Shown: positions 1 to 8,554, counted from the stretch's first letter. The stretch: DNA of 64,000 bases from Bradyrhizobium sp. SZCCT0231 (GCF_018130245.1 NZ_JAFCKP010000006.1:186001-250000), one strand, 5' to 3'. The notes: generated from the letters alone by a model not told the origin. Program-made: numbers and translations.

Positions 1-306
1 GCGGGAGACGTGGCTGTTGAGGAAGATGCCGTGCAGGACCGCCTCGCCGGTGAGATCGATGTCGCCCTCCTCCTTGAGCTCACGCCGCAGCGCCTCTTCC
101 ATGGCCTCGCCGAAATCGACGCCGCCGCCCGGCAGATACCAGCCGCTGACGTAGCTGTGCCTGACCAGGAAGACCCGGTCCTCGGCATCCAGCACCACGG
201 CGCGGACGCCGAGCGTCATGCCGCGGACGAGCAGGAAATAGACGTGGAAGGCCCGCCGCAGCAACGGCTCGAATTTCCGTCGGACCCGGTTCAGACGTTC
301 TCCCAT
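1..306 (-). CDS. NUDIX hydrolase (3' end outside window)
   Basis: The reverse strand reads an open frame from an ATG at 306 to the window edge, 102 codons, with the C-terminus missing. Residues about 60-80 carry a recognisable Nudix box: GGGVDFGEAMEEALRRELKE followed by EGD, matching G-x5-E-x7-REUxEE. Family members hydrolyse nucleoside diphosphates linked to another moiety, using a metal bound by the REUxEE glutamates. The substrate cannot be told. It diverges from the metallophosphoesterase that starts at 399. The start is the first ATG in frame; a GGAAG stretch upstream is a weak ribosome site. Confidence 0.85.
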   Translation of the reverse strand, partial: MGERLNRVRRKFEPLLRRAFHVYFLLVRGMTLGVRAVVLDAEDRVFLVRHSYVSGWYLPGGGVDFGEAMEEALRRELKEEGDIDLTGEAVLHGIFLNSHVSR

Positions 307-398
307 CAGACTTCCTTGCCGCCGCGATTCAGGCCCTGCTTGCGCGTTCCTCGCGACCTTGCCATTACAGTGGAGCAATAGCGAGGCAATCGCGCGCC

Positions 399-1280
399 AT
401 GGCCCCCTTCACGCTCGCCCATCTCTCCGACCCGCATCTAGCGCCCTTGCCGAAGCCGCGGCTGATCGAGCTCGCGGGCAAGCGCGCGCTCGGCTATGTC
501 AACTGGACGCGCAACCGCCACAAATACCAGCGCCGCGAGGTTCTCGACGCGCTCGTTGCCGACATGAAGGCGCAGGCGCCCGACCACATCGCGGTGACGG
601 GCGATCTCGTCAACCTCGCGCTGGAGGCGGAGTTCGCGCCGGCCCTGGACTGGCTCGAAAGCGTCGGCCCGCCCGACCGCGTCACCACGATTCCCGGCAA
701 TCACGACGCCTATGTCCGCGCCACCTTTCATCGCTTCGGCGAGACCTTTGCGCCCTATCTTGCGGGCGATGACGGCCGCATCGGCTTCCCGTCCGTGCGC
801 CGGCGCGGGCCGCTGGCGCTGATCAGCCTGTCCACGGCGGTGCCGACGCTGCCGCTGATGGCGACCGGCACGCTCGGGCGCGATCAGCTCGCCTCGCTCG
901 CAGAGGTCCTCGAACGGCTCGCGGCGGAGGACGTCTTCCGCGTGCTGCTGGTGCATCATCCGCTGAAGTCCAGCGCGCGCCAGAAGCGGATGACCGACGC
1001 GCCCGCTCTGCTGACGCTGCTCAAGCGCCACGGTGTCGAGCTGATCCTGCACGGGCACGACCACATTCATTCGACGATATGGGTCGAAGGCCCCAACGGC
1101 AATATTCCCGCGCTCGGCGTGCCCTCGGCCTCCGCGCTCGCGCACGGACGCTATCCGGCGGCGGCGTATAATTTGTTCAAGATCGAGAAGGACAATGCCG
1201 GCTGGCGCTGCGAGCAGACGGTGCGGAGCCTCGGGGCTGGATTTCAGATCGGGCAGATCAAGCATGTGCGGTTGATTTAG
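399..1280 (+). CDS. Calcineurin-like metallophosphoesterase
   Basis: This 293-residue protein has the full metallophosphoesterase signature: SDPH near residue 11, GDLVN near 68, GNHD near 106, LVHHP near 188 and HGHDH near 220. These supply the Asp, His and Asn ligands for a dinuclear metal centre. It has no signal peptide, so it is probably cytoplasmic. Family members split phosphomonoesters or phosphodiesters (cyclic nucleotide, UDP-diacylglucosamine, DNA); the substrate is not determinable here. The neighbour is a divergent NUDIX gene, which could suggest nucleotide housekeeping, but that is only inference. Confidence 0.9.
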   Translation: MAPFTLAHLSDPHLAPLPKPRLIELAGKRALGYVNWTRNRHKYQRREVLDALVADMKAQAPDHIAVTGDLVNLALEAEFAPALDWLESVGPPDRVTTIPGNHDAYVRATFHRFGETFAPYLAGDDGRIGFPSVRRRGPLALISLSTAVPTLPLMATGTLGRDQLASLAEVLERLAAEDVFRVLLVHHPLKSSARQKRMTDAPALLTLLKRHGVELILHGHDHIHSTIWVEGPNGNIPALGVPSASALAHGRYPAAAYNLFKIEKDNAGWRCEQTVRSLGAGFQIGQIKHVRLI

Positions 1281-1286
1281 TCCCGG

Positions 1287-1391
1287 CCGTCATTCCGGGG
1301 CATGCGAAGCATGAACCCGGAATCCATCGGGCCGCAGCGCGTGCTGATGAATGGATCCCGGGTTCGCGCTGCGCGCGCCCCGGGATGACGG
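1287..1391. repeat. Intergenic palindromic repeat, family A
   Basis: A long imperfect inverted repeat begins CCGTCATTCCGGGGC and ends GCCCCGGGATGACGG, with internal arms GAACCCGGAATCCATC and GATGGATCC-like GGATCCCGGGTTC. It fills the gap between convergent genes. A second copy lies at 34689-34796 and a half copy at 53731-53769. Such REP/RIME-like mosaics are common in Bradyrhizobium and Rhodopseudomonas intergenic DNA. Confidence 0.8.
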
Positions 1392-1393
1392 CC

Positions 1394-1948
1394 TCACCAG
1401 CTCCGCAAGGCCGCAAGCAGAGCCACTCCGAACAAGGCGGCAGCGCCGAGCACGAAGCCGAATACGAACGGCCAGACCCGCGAGCGGCGCGGCGGCTCCG
1501 CGGCTGCGGCTTGCGGTTCGGGCGGGACCACCATCGCACGCTCGCGCTCGATCATGCGGCGCGCGACATAGTCGGTGACGGCATCGACGATCACAGCGGT
1601 GTCGTGCGATTCGGCGAGCACGATGCGGCCGAAGCGGGTGTCCTGGACGAAGCGGTACATCCGCTTGTCGCGCCCCATCACGATGTGGGCGACGACGTCG
1701 ATCCAGAGTCTCGGCGTATCGCCCTGGCTGATGCCGCGATCGAACAGGTCGACCTTATCAGGCACCTGCGCGAACAGGGGATCGAGCGCATCGTTGAGGA
1801 TCTCGAGCCGCGCCACCTCGGCGTCCCTGAGATCGACGACGACGCCGGTCCGGTCGGCGGCCTCGATCCGCGCGCGCAGCAGCGCATCGCGCAGCCGCAC
1901 CGGGCGCGGCTGGCCGGGATGGGTCACGCTGGTCTCGGGCTCTGACAT
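1394..1948 (-). CDS. Conserved hypothetical protein with C-terminal membrane anchor
   Basis: I do not recognise the family. The 184-residue product has a soluble N-terminal part of about 135 residues rich in charged residues, an Arg/Pro-rich linker (PPRRSRVW) near 155, and one hydrophobic segment at about 160-180 ending in a short cytoplasmic-type tail. This layout suggests a tail-anchored inner-membrane protein facing the cytoplasm. It converges on the metallophosphoesterase with repeat A between them. No catalytic motif is visible. Confidence 0.7.
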   Translation of the reverse strand: MSEPETSVTHPGQPRPVRLRDALLRARIEAADRTGVVVDLRDAEVARLEILNDALDPLFAQVPDKVDLFDRGISQGDTPRLWIDVVAHIVMGRDKRMYRFVQDTRFGRIVLAESHDTAVIVDAVTDYVARRMIERERAMVVPPEPQAAAAEPPRRSRVWPFVFGFVLGAAALFGVALLAALRSW

Positions 1949-2146
1949 TGTCGGCCTCGTCCTCGACTTTCCACCATTAACCTATCAGCAACCACATCCT
2001 CCGCAAAGCCCCACAATTCCAGATACTTACAGCGCCCCACAGCCTTTACACCTGTGCCAAAAACAGACGATCCCACCCAGGCTTGAGGCCTGGATGGGAC
2101 CATCCGTCCTTGGACGTCTTCTTAATTCAGCTCGGCAGCCGCCTGA

Positions 2147-2359
2147 TCAGGCTGCCGGGGCGCGCTGCGGCTCTTCCACGATCGAGAAGCGGACGCCGGC
2201 CTTGTGGCGGCTCTCTTCCGACACCTCGCGCCAGCAGTCCTCGGCTTCCTTGCGGGACTTGAACGGACCTTTGACCTGGGCCGAGCCTTCCACGAGCTTG
2301 TGGAAGTTCATCGAACCGAACTCGCCGCCGATCACCCAGAAATTGCTGCCTTTGGTCAT
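2147..2359 (-). CDS. DUF4170 small protein downstream of aceA
   Basis: A 70-residue protein beginning MTKGSNFWVIGGEFGS with a WVxGGE motif, typical of the small alphaproteobacterial DUF4170 family of unknown function. A GGAG ribosome site lies a few bases before the ATG. It starts only 32 bases after the isocitrate lyase stop on the same strand, so it is probably in the aceA transcript. Family assignment is from memory of the motif, not from a search. Confidence 0.75.
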   Translation of the reverse strand: MTKGSNFWVIGGEFGSMNFHKLVEGSAQVKGPFKSRKEAEDCWREVSEESRHKAGVRFSIVEEPQRAPAA

Positions 2360-2391
2360 TGTCAGTCTCCTATCGAGAGTAGCGTGGTTCG

Positions 2392-4026
2392 TTAGCCGAA
2401 CTGGTTCATGGTGTTGTGGGCGCCGCCCGCCTTCAGGGCAGCTTCACCCGCGAAGTACTCCTTGTGGTCGTCGCCGATGTCGGAGCCGGCCATGTTCTGG
2501 TGCTTCACGCAGGCGATGCCCTGACGGATCTCGGCGCGCTGGACGTTCTTGACGTAGCCCAGCATGCCCTGCTCGCCGAAATACTCGCGGGCGAGGTTGT
2601 CGGTGGACAGCGCGGCCGTGTGATAGGTCGGCAGCGTGATCAGGTGGTGGAAGATGCCGGCGCGCTTGGCCGAATCCGCCTGGAAGGTGCGGATGCGCTC
2701 GTCGGCTTCCTTCGCCAGCGGCGTGTCGTCGTACTCCGCCTTCATCAGCTCGGCACGGTTGTACTTGCTGACGTCCTGGCCCGCTTCCTTCATCGCGTCG
2801 TAGACCTGCCAACGGAAATTGAGGGTCCAGTTGAACGAAGGCGAGTTGTTGTAGGCGAGCTTGGCGTTCGGCACCACCTTGCGGATGCGGTCGACCATGC
2901 TGGCGATCTGCTCGATATGCGGCTTCTCGGTCTCGATCCAGAGCAGGTCGGCGCCGTTCTGCAGCGAGGTGATGCAATCGAGCACGCAGCGGTCCGCGCC
3001 GGTGCCGGGGCGGAACTGGTAGAGGTTGGAGGGCAGCCGCTTCGGACGCATCATCTTGCCGTTACGGTTGATGATGACGTCGCCGTTGCGGGCGTTCTCC
3101 GGCGTCACTTCCTCGCAATCGAGGAAGCTGTTGTACTGGTCGCCGATGTCGCCGGGCTTGTGGCTGACGGCGATCTGCTGCGTCAGGCCGGCGCCGAGCG
3201 AGTCGGTGCGGGTCACGACGATGCCGTCTTCGATGCCGAGCTCGAGGAAGGCGTGGCGGCAGGCGCGGATCTTCGCCAGGAAGACCTCATGCGGCACGGT
3301 GACCTTGCCGTCCTGGTGGCCGCACTGCTTCTCGTCCGAGACCTGGTTCTCGATCTGCAGCGCGCAGGCGCCCGCTTCGATCATCTTCTTGGCGAGCAGA
3401 TAGGTCGCCTCCGCGTTGCCGAAGCCAGCGTCGATGTCGGCGATGACGGGCACGACATGGGTCTGGAAGTTGTCGATCTTCTCGATCAGCTCCTTCTCAC
3501 GGATCTTGTCGCCTTCCTTGCGCGCCTTGTCGAGCGCGCGGAAGATGTCGTTGAGCTCGCGCGAGTCGGCCTGACGCAGGAAGGTGTAGAGCTCCTCGAT
3601 CAGCGCCGGCACCGAGGTCTTCTCGTGCATCGACTGATCGGGCAGCGGACCGAACTCGGAACGCAGCGCCGCGATCATCCAGCCCGAGAGATACAAATAG
3701 GTGCGATCGGTCTTGCCGCCGAAGTGCTTCTTGACCGAGATCAGCTTCTGCTGGGCGATGAAGCCGTGCCAGCAGCCCAGCGACTGGGTGTACTTGGTAG
3801 GATCCTTGTCATAGGCGGCCATGTCGGCGCGCATCAGCGCCGCGGTGTAGCGGGCGACGTCGAGGCCGGTCTTGAAGCGGTTCTGCAGGCGCATGCGGGC
3901 GACGGCTTCGGCCGACACGCCGTTCCAGGTCGGCTGGGTCTCGAGGAGCGCCTGGGCCGCCTTGACCTCGTCCAGATACGAGGACGGGCGCTGGAGCGCG
4001 TTGATGCCACGGGGCTGATAATTCAT
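2392..4026 (-). CDS. aceA: Isocitrate lyase
   Basis: Glyoxylate-bypass enzyme cleaving isocitrate to glyoxylate and succinate. The 544-residue product carries the catalytic loop KQCGH at residues 233-237 (Cys235 is the active-site base) and the metal-site region VIADIDAGFGNAEAT at about 194-208. The length matches the long form found in Rhizobiales and not the shorter E. coli form of about 434 residues. The frame stays open upstream to 4170, but the start is put at 4026 (MNYQPRGINALQ), which has AAGGA about 10 bases before it; the upstream part is AT-rich promoter. An XRE/ScfR-type regulator is divergent. Confidence 0.95.
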   Translation of the reverse strand: MNYQPRGINALQRPSSYLDEVKAAQALLETQPTWNGVSAEAVARMRLQNRFKTGLDVARYTAALMRADMAAYDKDPTKYTQSLGCWHGFIAQQKLISVKKHFGGKTDRTYLYLSGWMIAALRSEFGPLPDQSMHEKTSVPALIEELYTFLRQADSRELNDIFRALDKARKEGDKIREKELIEKIDNFQTHVVPVIADIDAGFGNAEATYLLAKKMIEAGACALQIENQVSDEKQCGHQDGKVTVPHEVFLAKIRACRHAFLELGIEDGIVVTRTDSLGAGLTQQIAVSHKPGDIGDQYNSFLDCEEVTPENARNGDVIINRNGKMMRPKRLPSNLYQFRPGTGADRCVLDCITSLQNGADLLWIETEKPHIEQIASMVDRIRKVVPNAKLAYNNSPSFNWTLNFRWQVYDAMKEAGQDVSKYNRAELMKAEYDDTPLAKEADERIRTFQADSAKRAGIFHHLITLPTYHTAALSTDNLAREYFGEQGMLGYVKNVQRAEIRQGIACVKHQNMAGSDIGDDHKEYFAGEAALKAGGAHNTMNQFG

Positions 4027-4160
4027 GTGCCTGATCCTTTCGCTGACGGTGGCGATGGCTTGCCATCGACATTCTTGACAGTGCATTGCGATATGCGTGT
4101 CAGGAGCTAAACGCGAAAACAGAAACTTCGTATAGAGGCCTTGTTTTTTATTGGTGATGT

Positions 4161-4210
4161 CATGTAACATCAGAACATGTAACAGATGTTATTTTGTAAA
4201 TCTTGTAAAT
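4161..4210. promoter_or_regulatory. Repeated operator-like elements between aceA and the ScfR-type regulator
   Basis: The only clearly AT-rich stretch nearby. It contains CATGTAACA twice (4161-4169 and 4176-4184), the inverted repeat TAACA-GA-TGTTA (4180-4191), and TTGTAAAT twice with 9-bp spacing (4194-4201 and 4203-4210). It lies 44 bases or more before the regulator start and 135 bases before aceA. ScfR/RamB-type regulators are known to bind TTTGCAAA-like sites; TTGTAAAT resembles a half site. Binding here is inference. Confidence 0.55.
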
Positions 4211-4253
4211 ATTGGTCAGCGATTCTGACCTTGATAAGCCTGGAGATCTGAGA

Positions 4254-5699
4254 ATGGCCGCCGAGTCCGGCAAGAAACTTTTCGTCGGCCCGCGCTTCCG
4301 GCGGATCCGGCAGCAATTGGGGCTGTCGCAGACCCAGATCGCCGAGGGGCTCGGGATCTCGCCGAGCTATGTCAACCTGATCGAGCGGAACCAACGACCG
4401 GTGACCGCCCAGATCCTGCTGCGGCTGGCCGAGACCTATGACCTCGATTTGCGCGACCTCGCCACCGCCGACGAGGATCGATTCTTCGCCGAGCTGAACG
4501 AGATCTTCTCCGATCCCCTGTTCCGCCAGATCGACGTGCCCAAGCAGGAGCTGCGCGACCTCGCCGAGCTCTGCCCCGGCGTCACCCATGCGCTGCAGCG
4601 GCTCTACGCGGCCTATACCGAGGCCCGCCAGGGCGAGACGCTGGCCGCCGCGCAGATGGCCGACCGCGACGTCGGCACGCGCTATGAGGCCAATCCGGTC
4701 GAGCGCGTGCGCGAGCTGATCGAGGCCAACCGCAACTATTTTCCGGAGCTGGAGCAGGCCGCGGAAAATCTGCGCGACGAGCTGAACGTGCCCGCCGAAG
4801 GGCTCTATGCGGCGCTGGCCGCGCGCCTGCGCGAAAAGCATTCGATCCAGACCCGGATCATGCCGGTCGACGTGATGCGCGAGACGCTCCGCCGCTTCGA
4901 CCGCCACCGCCGGCAGCTGCTGATCTCCGAGCTGGTCGACCCGCCCGGCCGCGCCTTCCAGCTCGCCTTCCAGCTCGGCCTCGGTGAATGTGCGCAAGCC
5001 CTGGAGACCATCATCGGCCGCGCCGGACCGCTGGACGACACCCCGCGCCGGCTGTTCCGCATCACGCTCGGCAATTACTTCGCAGCCGCCGTGATGATGC
5101 CCTACCCGGCGTTCCTCGCCGCCGCCGAAGCGCTCAACTACGACATCCACGTGCTGGCGCAGCGCTTCAATTCCGGCTTCGAGCAGGTCTGCCACCGCCT
5201 CACCACGCTGCAGCGGCCGAACGCGCGCGGCATTCCGTTCTTCCTGCTCCGCGTCGACAATGCCGGCAACGTCTCCAAGCGCTTCTCGTCCGGCACGTTT
5301 CCGTTCTCGAAATTCGGCGGCACCTGTCCGCTGTGGAACGTGCACTCGACCTTCGATACGCCGGACCGCCTGCTCAAGCAGGTGATCGAGCTGCCCGACG
5401 GCACGCGCTATTTCTCGATCGCGCAGATGGTGCGCCGCCCCGTCGCGCCGCACCCGCTGCCGCAGCCGCGCTTCGCCATCGGCCTCGGCTGCGAGATCCG
5501 CCACGCCACGCGCCTGACCTACGCCGCGGGCATGGACCTGGAGAAGATCGAGGGCACGCCGATCGGCGTCAACTGCCGCCTCTGCGAGCGCGAAAACTGC
5601 GCCCAGCGCGCCGAGCCGCCGATCACACGCACGCTGATCCTGGACGAGACGACGAGAAGGGTGTCGAGCTTCGCGTTCTCGAATGCGCGGGAGTTGTGA
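4254..5699 (+). CDS. XRE/ScfR-type regulator (HTH, IrrE-like, DUF2083)
   Basis: The 481-residue product begins with an XRE helix-turn-helix at about residues 10-65 (LSQTQIAEGLGISPSYVNLI), followed by an ImmA/IrrE-like region and a C-terminal DUF2083 domain with a Cys-rich element, CRLCERENCAQR, near 445. This is the ScfR/RamB architecture, whose known members sense short-chain acyl-CoAs and control propionyl-CoA and glyoxylate pathway genes. Divergent placement from aceA argues that aceA is its target. ATG 4254 is preferred to an upstream TTG (4212) because GGAG precedes it by about 9 bases and because the repeats lie upstream. Confidence 0.88.
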   Translation: MAAESGKKLFVGPRFRRIRQQLGLSQTQIAEGLGISPSYVNLIERNQRPVTAQILLRLAETYDLDLRDLATADEDRFFAELNEIFSDPLFRQIDVPKQELRDLAELCPGVTHALQRLYAAYTEARQGETLAAAQMADRDVGTRYEANPVERVRELIEANRNYFPELEQAAENLRDELNVPAEGLYAALAARLREKHSIQTRIMPVDVMRETLRRFDRHRRQLLISELVDPPGRAFQLAFQLGLGECAQALETIIGRAGPLDDTPRRLFRITLGNYFAAAVMMPYPAFLAAAEALNYDIHVLAQRFNSGFEQVCHRLTTLQRPNARGIPFFLLRVDNAGNVSKRFSSGTFPFSKFGGTCPLWNVHSTFDTPDRLLKQVIELPDGTRYFSIAQMVRRPVAPHPLPQPRFAIGLGCEIRHATRLTYAAGMDLEKIEGTPIGVNCRLCERENCAQRAEPPITRTLILDETTRRVSSFAFSNAREL

Positions 5700-5729
5700 G
5701 GGGGCGATTGGTGTGCACTACGCACACCA

Positions 5730-5852
5730 CTGTCATGCCCCGCGCAGGCGGGGCATCCAGTACGCCGCGGCCCATCGACTCTATCACTGCTGTCACGGAG
5801 TACTGGATTGCCCGCCCCTGTGCGCAATTGCGCACTAGGCGGGCAATGACAG
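5730..5852. repeat. Intergenic palindromic repeat, family B
   Basis: Outer arms CTGTCATGCCC and GGGCAATGACAG, inner arms GGGCATCCAGTACGCCGCGG and GAGTACTGGATTGCCCGCC. A second, longer copy is at 14529-14713. It occupies the gap between two convergent genes and may act as a bidirectional transcription barrier, which is inference. Confidence 0.8.
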
Positions 5853-5877
5853 CGGAATGTGTGGTGACCGCCAGAGC

Positions 5878-6171
5878 CTACGCCAGCGTATGCACGATCA
5901 CCGGCCCGGCCACGGCGCGCGCCTCGCCGGCGAGCAGCGGGCCGAGATCCTTCTCGATCCAGGCGATCGCGCGCTTGTTCGCTTCCTCCGCCTGCTCGAA
6001 CTTGTCGAAGATGGAGATCGAGGTGACCGTGTCGTCGCCGGCGTAGACGACGTAATAGGCGCGAAAACCATCGACGTCGCTGATGATCGGAACGGCACCG
6101 TCCTTGATGCGGCGCGCCAGCTCCTCCGCGCTCCCGCTTTTCGCCTTGGCCTGACGGATGGCGGCATACAT
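5878..6171 (-). CDS. ABM-like small protein
   Basis: A 97-residue protein with the pattern AVPIISDVDGFRAYYVVYAGDDTVTSISIFDKFEQAEEA, resembling dimeric alpha/beta-barrel (antibiotic biosynthesis monooxygenase-like) proteins, in which a beta strand carrying FxxYY is followed by a short loop and an S-IFD strand. No signal peptide. Function unknown; similar proteins are often small heme-degrading or stress-response oxygenases, but no catalytic residues can be assigned. It converges on the regulator gene with repeat B between them. Confidence 0.6.
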   Translation of the reverse strand: MYAAIRQAKAKSGSAEELARRIKDGAVPIISDVDGFRAYYVVYAGDDTVTSISIFDKFEQAEEANKRAIAWIEKDLGPLLAGEARAVAGPVIVHTLA

Positions 6172-6402
6172 GGCATCCTCCCCTTCCGGCTGTCTGGATT
6201 TTCGGGCTTGGTGCCCAAAGGCGATGTTACGCCGAAGCGCGCCGCCGATCCACGCTTGGTTAACCCCACCCTAATCCGCCTCCGCGATCTGCAACCAACG
6301 GTTAAGCACGCCTCAACATCGGTGCCTTAGTCTCGTCGCACTCACTTTTCGCAAACAACGGCGGCCTATTGTGCCGGGCGAAGTGACATCAGGGGGTTCA
6401 TC

Positions 6403-7203
6403 ATGCGCATTGCGTTGCTGCTGACCGCAACCATCGTCGGCGCGCTCTTCGCCAATCCATCCCATGCCGGAGCGCTCGATGCCGATGCGGCGCAGCCGCT
6501 GCCGCCGGGCTTCCAGAGCTACCGCGGCTACATGTTCGACATATCCGAGAACCGCGACCGCAAGGATGTCGACAAGCTCACCGAGAACCTGAAGAGCCAG
6601 ATCGACGTCGTCGAAGGCGTCGGCCTCTCCCCGCGCGTGCTGCGCTTCTTCCACACCGTTCCGATCGTCGCGAGCGAGCTCGCCTGCCTCGACGAAGGCG
6701 CCGCCACCGCCTGCTACGGCCGGGTCGCGCCGGACATGCAGCGCACCGCGCCCCGGACCCTGACGGTCTGGGATCCCGCCAAGCAGCGCTGGAGCAATCC
6801 CAATGCCGTCGACCTCGCGGTCGATTCGGGGCTCGGCGTGATCATGCTGCGGCCCGACATGATGCGCTACGAAAAGGAGGCGGTGCTGCTGCACGAGCTG
6901 CTGCACGCCTATCATGCGCGGCTGCTGCCGGACGGCTACGCCAACAAGGGCGTGATCGGCTACTATGCCCTGGCCAAGTCCAAGGACCAGTTGCCCAAGG
7001 AATCCTACGCGTTGAAGAACCCGATGGAGTTCTTCGCCGTGACCGCCAGCATCTTCCTCTCCGGAAAGAGCGAATTCCACGACCCCAAGTCGCGCGAGGT
7101 GCTCAAGGAGAAGATGCCGGACTATTACAAATATCTGGTCGGCGTGTTCGGCTTCGACCCGGACCCGGCGGCGTCGAGCGGCCCGGTTGCCTCGCTGAAG
7201 TGA
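6403..7203 (+). CDS. Putative secreted zinc metalloprotease (HELLH)
   Basis: The 266-residue product opens with a signal peptide (hydrophobic 3-20, probable cleavage after SHA near 22). It has HELLH at residues 164-168 followed by AYHAR, and ME at 208-209 (NPMEFFAVTASIFL) as a plausible third zinc ligand, a gluzincin-like spacing of about 40 residues. Cys95 and Cys104 could form a disulfide. This suggests a periplasmic or secreted metallopeptidase; related rhizobial proteins are annotated only as hypothetical. A GGGGG stretch precedes the ATG, and a Rho-independent terminator follows. Confidence 0.7.
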   Translation: MRIALLLTATIVGALFANPSHAGALDADAAQPLPPGFQSYRGYMFDISENRDRKDVDKLTENLKSQIDVVEGVGLSPRVLRFFHTVPIVASELACLDEGAATACYGRVAPDMQRTAPRTLTVWDPAKQRWSNPNAVDLAVDSGLGVIMLRPDMMRYEKEAVLLHELLHAYHARLLPDGYANKGVIGYYALAKSKDQLPKESYALKNPMEFFAVTASIFLSGKSEFHDPKSREVLKEKMPDYYKYLVGVFGFDPDPAASSGPVASLK

Positions 7204-7228
7204 GGCGGAAACACCGTCAGGACACAAG

Positions 7229-7258
7229 AGCCGCGCAAAATGCGCGGCTTTTTTGTTT
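7229..7258 (+). terminator. Rho-independent terminator after the HELLH protein gene
   Basis: A perfect 9-bp stem AGCCGCGCA / TGCGCGGCT with a three-base AAA loop is followed by TTTTT-G-TTTT. It starts 26 bases after the stop codon at 7203. Confidence 0.92.
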
Positions 7259-7366
7259 TGGGTAACCGGAAGCTGCGGATGACGGGCGGCCGGGAATTGC
7301 CAAGGTGGGGCCCGATCTGCATAGTCCCGCCCGCATCGATACCGTTTTCGAAGGGGATAAGAGAAC

Positions 7367-7720
7367 ATGGCGGACGCCGACCTGGATGTCGTGATCCGGC
7401 AACTGGCCAGACAGCTGCATACGGGCCTGATGACCCGCGCCAAGGAGCGGCGGGATCGCTTCAACGGCCTCGCGGCCAAGGCCAAGGGCAAAGAGACCGG
7501 CGAGCGCTTCAAGATGATGGCCAAGGCCACCATGGAGCAGGCCACCGCCGCCGCCAAGCGCCTGCAGATGTCCGCCGACAACGTCGCCGACAGCTACGCG
7601 CGATCGATGCGGCTCGCCGCCAGCACGCCGGTCGCGGTGAAGGTGGAGAAGACGGCGAAGGAGAAGACGGCGAAGAAGGCCGCCAAGGCGAAGAAGGCAA
7701 AAGCCAAGAAGGCGAAGTAA
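7367..7720 (+). CDS. Small basic protein with histone H1-like Lys/Ala tail
   Basis: A 117-residue protein. Residues 1-90 look alpha-helical and carry a charged region; residues 92-117 are a Lys/Ala tail with 13 lysines in 26 residues, similar to H1-like tails of bacterial nucleoid-associated proteins. No known domain was recognised in the N-terminal part. A GGGG-rich ribosome site (GGGGATAAGAGAAC) precedes the ATG. DNA or polyanion binding is an inference from composition only. Confidence 0.7.
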   Translation: MADADLDVVIRQLARQLHTGLMTRAKERRDRFNGLAAKAKGKETGERFKMMAKATMEQATAAAKRLQMSADNVADSYARSMRLAASTPVAVKVEKTAKEKTAKKAAKAKKAKAKKAK

Positions 7721-7737
7721 GCGCGGCCCGCGCGCCT

Positions 7738-7785
7738 CACCTCTGCCCGTAAGAACGGGGAGAGGGAGACAACTCCCTCACCTTC
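7738..7785. repeat. Partial intergenic repeat, family F
   Basis: A short stretch containing CTCACCTCTGCCCG and CGGGGAGAGGGAGACAACTCCCTCAC, similar to the arms of the larger element at 27764-27970. It separates convergent genes and overlaps the start of the TPR gene tail. Confidence 0.45.
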
Positions 7786-8476
7786 TCGGCGCCGACACCT
7801 GTGTCGGCTCCGCACTTGCAAGCTCGGCCAGCTTGGCGCGCGCTGCCTCGCGCGCGCGGCCGTCCTTGCCGGCGGGCAGCGCGAGCGCGGCCTCGAAATC
7901 GGCGCGGGCGTCGTCGGCCTGGCCGCGGGCGAGGAACGCCAGACCGCGATCGAGACGAGCCTGCGCATCGGAGGGGTCGAGGCGGACCGCCGTGTTGTAG
8001 CTCAGGATCGCGCGGTCGAGATCGCCCATGGCGGCGAGCGCGAGCCCGCGCTGGTGATAGGGCGCGGCGCGCTTGGGATCATGCGCGATCGCCTCGTCGT
8101 AATCCGCAACCGCAAGCTCCAGGTCGCCGTTCTGCCGGCGCGCCAGCGCCCGGTCGCGATAGAACGAGGCGCGGTTGGGATTGAGATGGATGGCCTCGTC
8201 GAAATCGGCGATCGCCCGCCTGAAGTCGCCGTGACGCAGCGCGATCCGCCCGCGCCCGTCATAGGCGAAAGCGATCAGCGAGCCGCGGAGCGGCGAGAAG
8301 CCGATCACGGCCGAGCAGATGTCGGGATCGTCCTCGTCGCCACAATTGACGACCATGTGCGTGGACAGGCCGACGAGCACGCAAAGGACGATCAGCAATG
8401 GTACGGCAGCTCTGGTCATCTTCGACGGTGGCCGGCGGAGGACCGGCCACGCATCCCCTTTCGAAGGAATGGTCAT
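7778..8476 (-). CDS. TPR-repeat protein with N-terminal membrane anchor
   Basis: A 232-residue protein. An N-terminal hydrophobic helix at about 23-42 (PLLIVLCVLVGLSTHMVV) is followed by at least three tetratricopeptide repeats between about 75 and 190, with the usual pattern (AIADFDEAIHLNPN, AVADYDEAIAHDPK, AILSYNTAVRLDPS). TPRs are protein-protein scaffolds; the anchor suggests a periplasmic scaffold. The start is uncertain: ATG 8476 or ATG 8419 (MTRAAVPLL), the latter placing the hydrophobic helix at the very N-terminus. Confidence 0.82.
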   Translation of the reverse strand: MTIPSKGDAWPVLRRPPSKMTRAAVPLLIVLCVLVGLSTHMVVNCGDEDDPDICSAVIGFSPLRGSLIAFAYDGRGRIALRHGDFRRAIADFDEAIHLNPNRASFYRDRALARRQNGDLELAVADYDEAIAHDPKRAAPYHQRGLALAAMGDLDRAILSYNTAVRLDPSDAQARLDRGLAFLARGQADDARADFEAALALPAGKDGRAREAARAKLAELASAEPTQVSAPRR

Positions 8477-8554
8477 GCCGAGGTGTTAACACCGGCGGGG
8501 ACGACCCTATGTGCGCCAGGTCACAAAGCCGGACGCAAATCCTTACCGGTTCCG

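Noticed and set aside
2416-4110. 564-residue plus-strand open frame opposite aceA
   Set aside because: The minus strand encodes a full isocitrate lyase with its catalytic motif; the antisense frame is Leu/Val/Asp-rich without any domain, the usual shadow of GC-rich genes.
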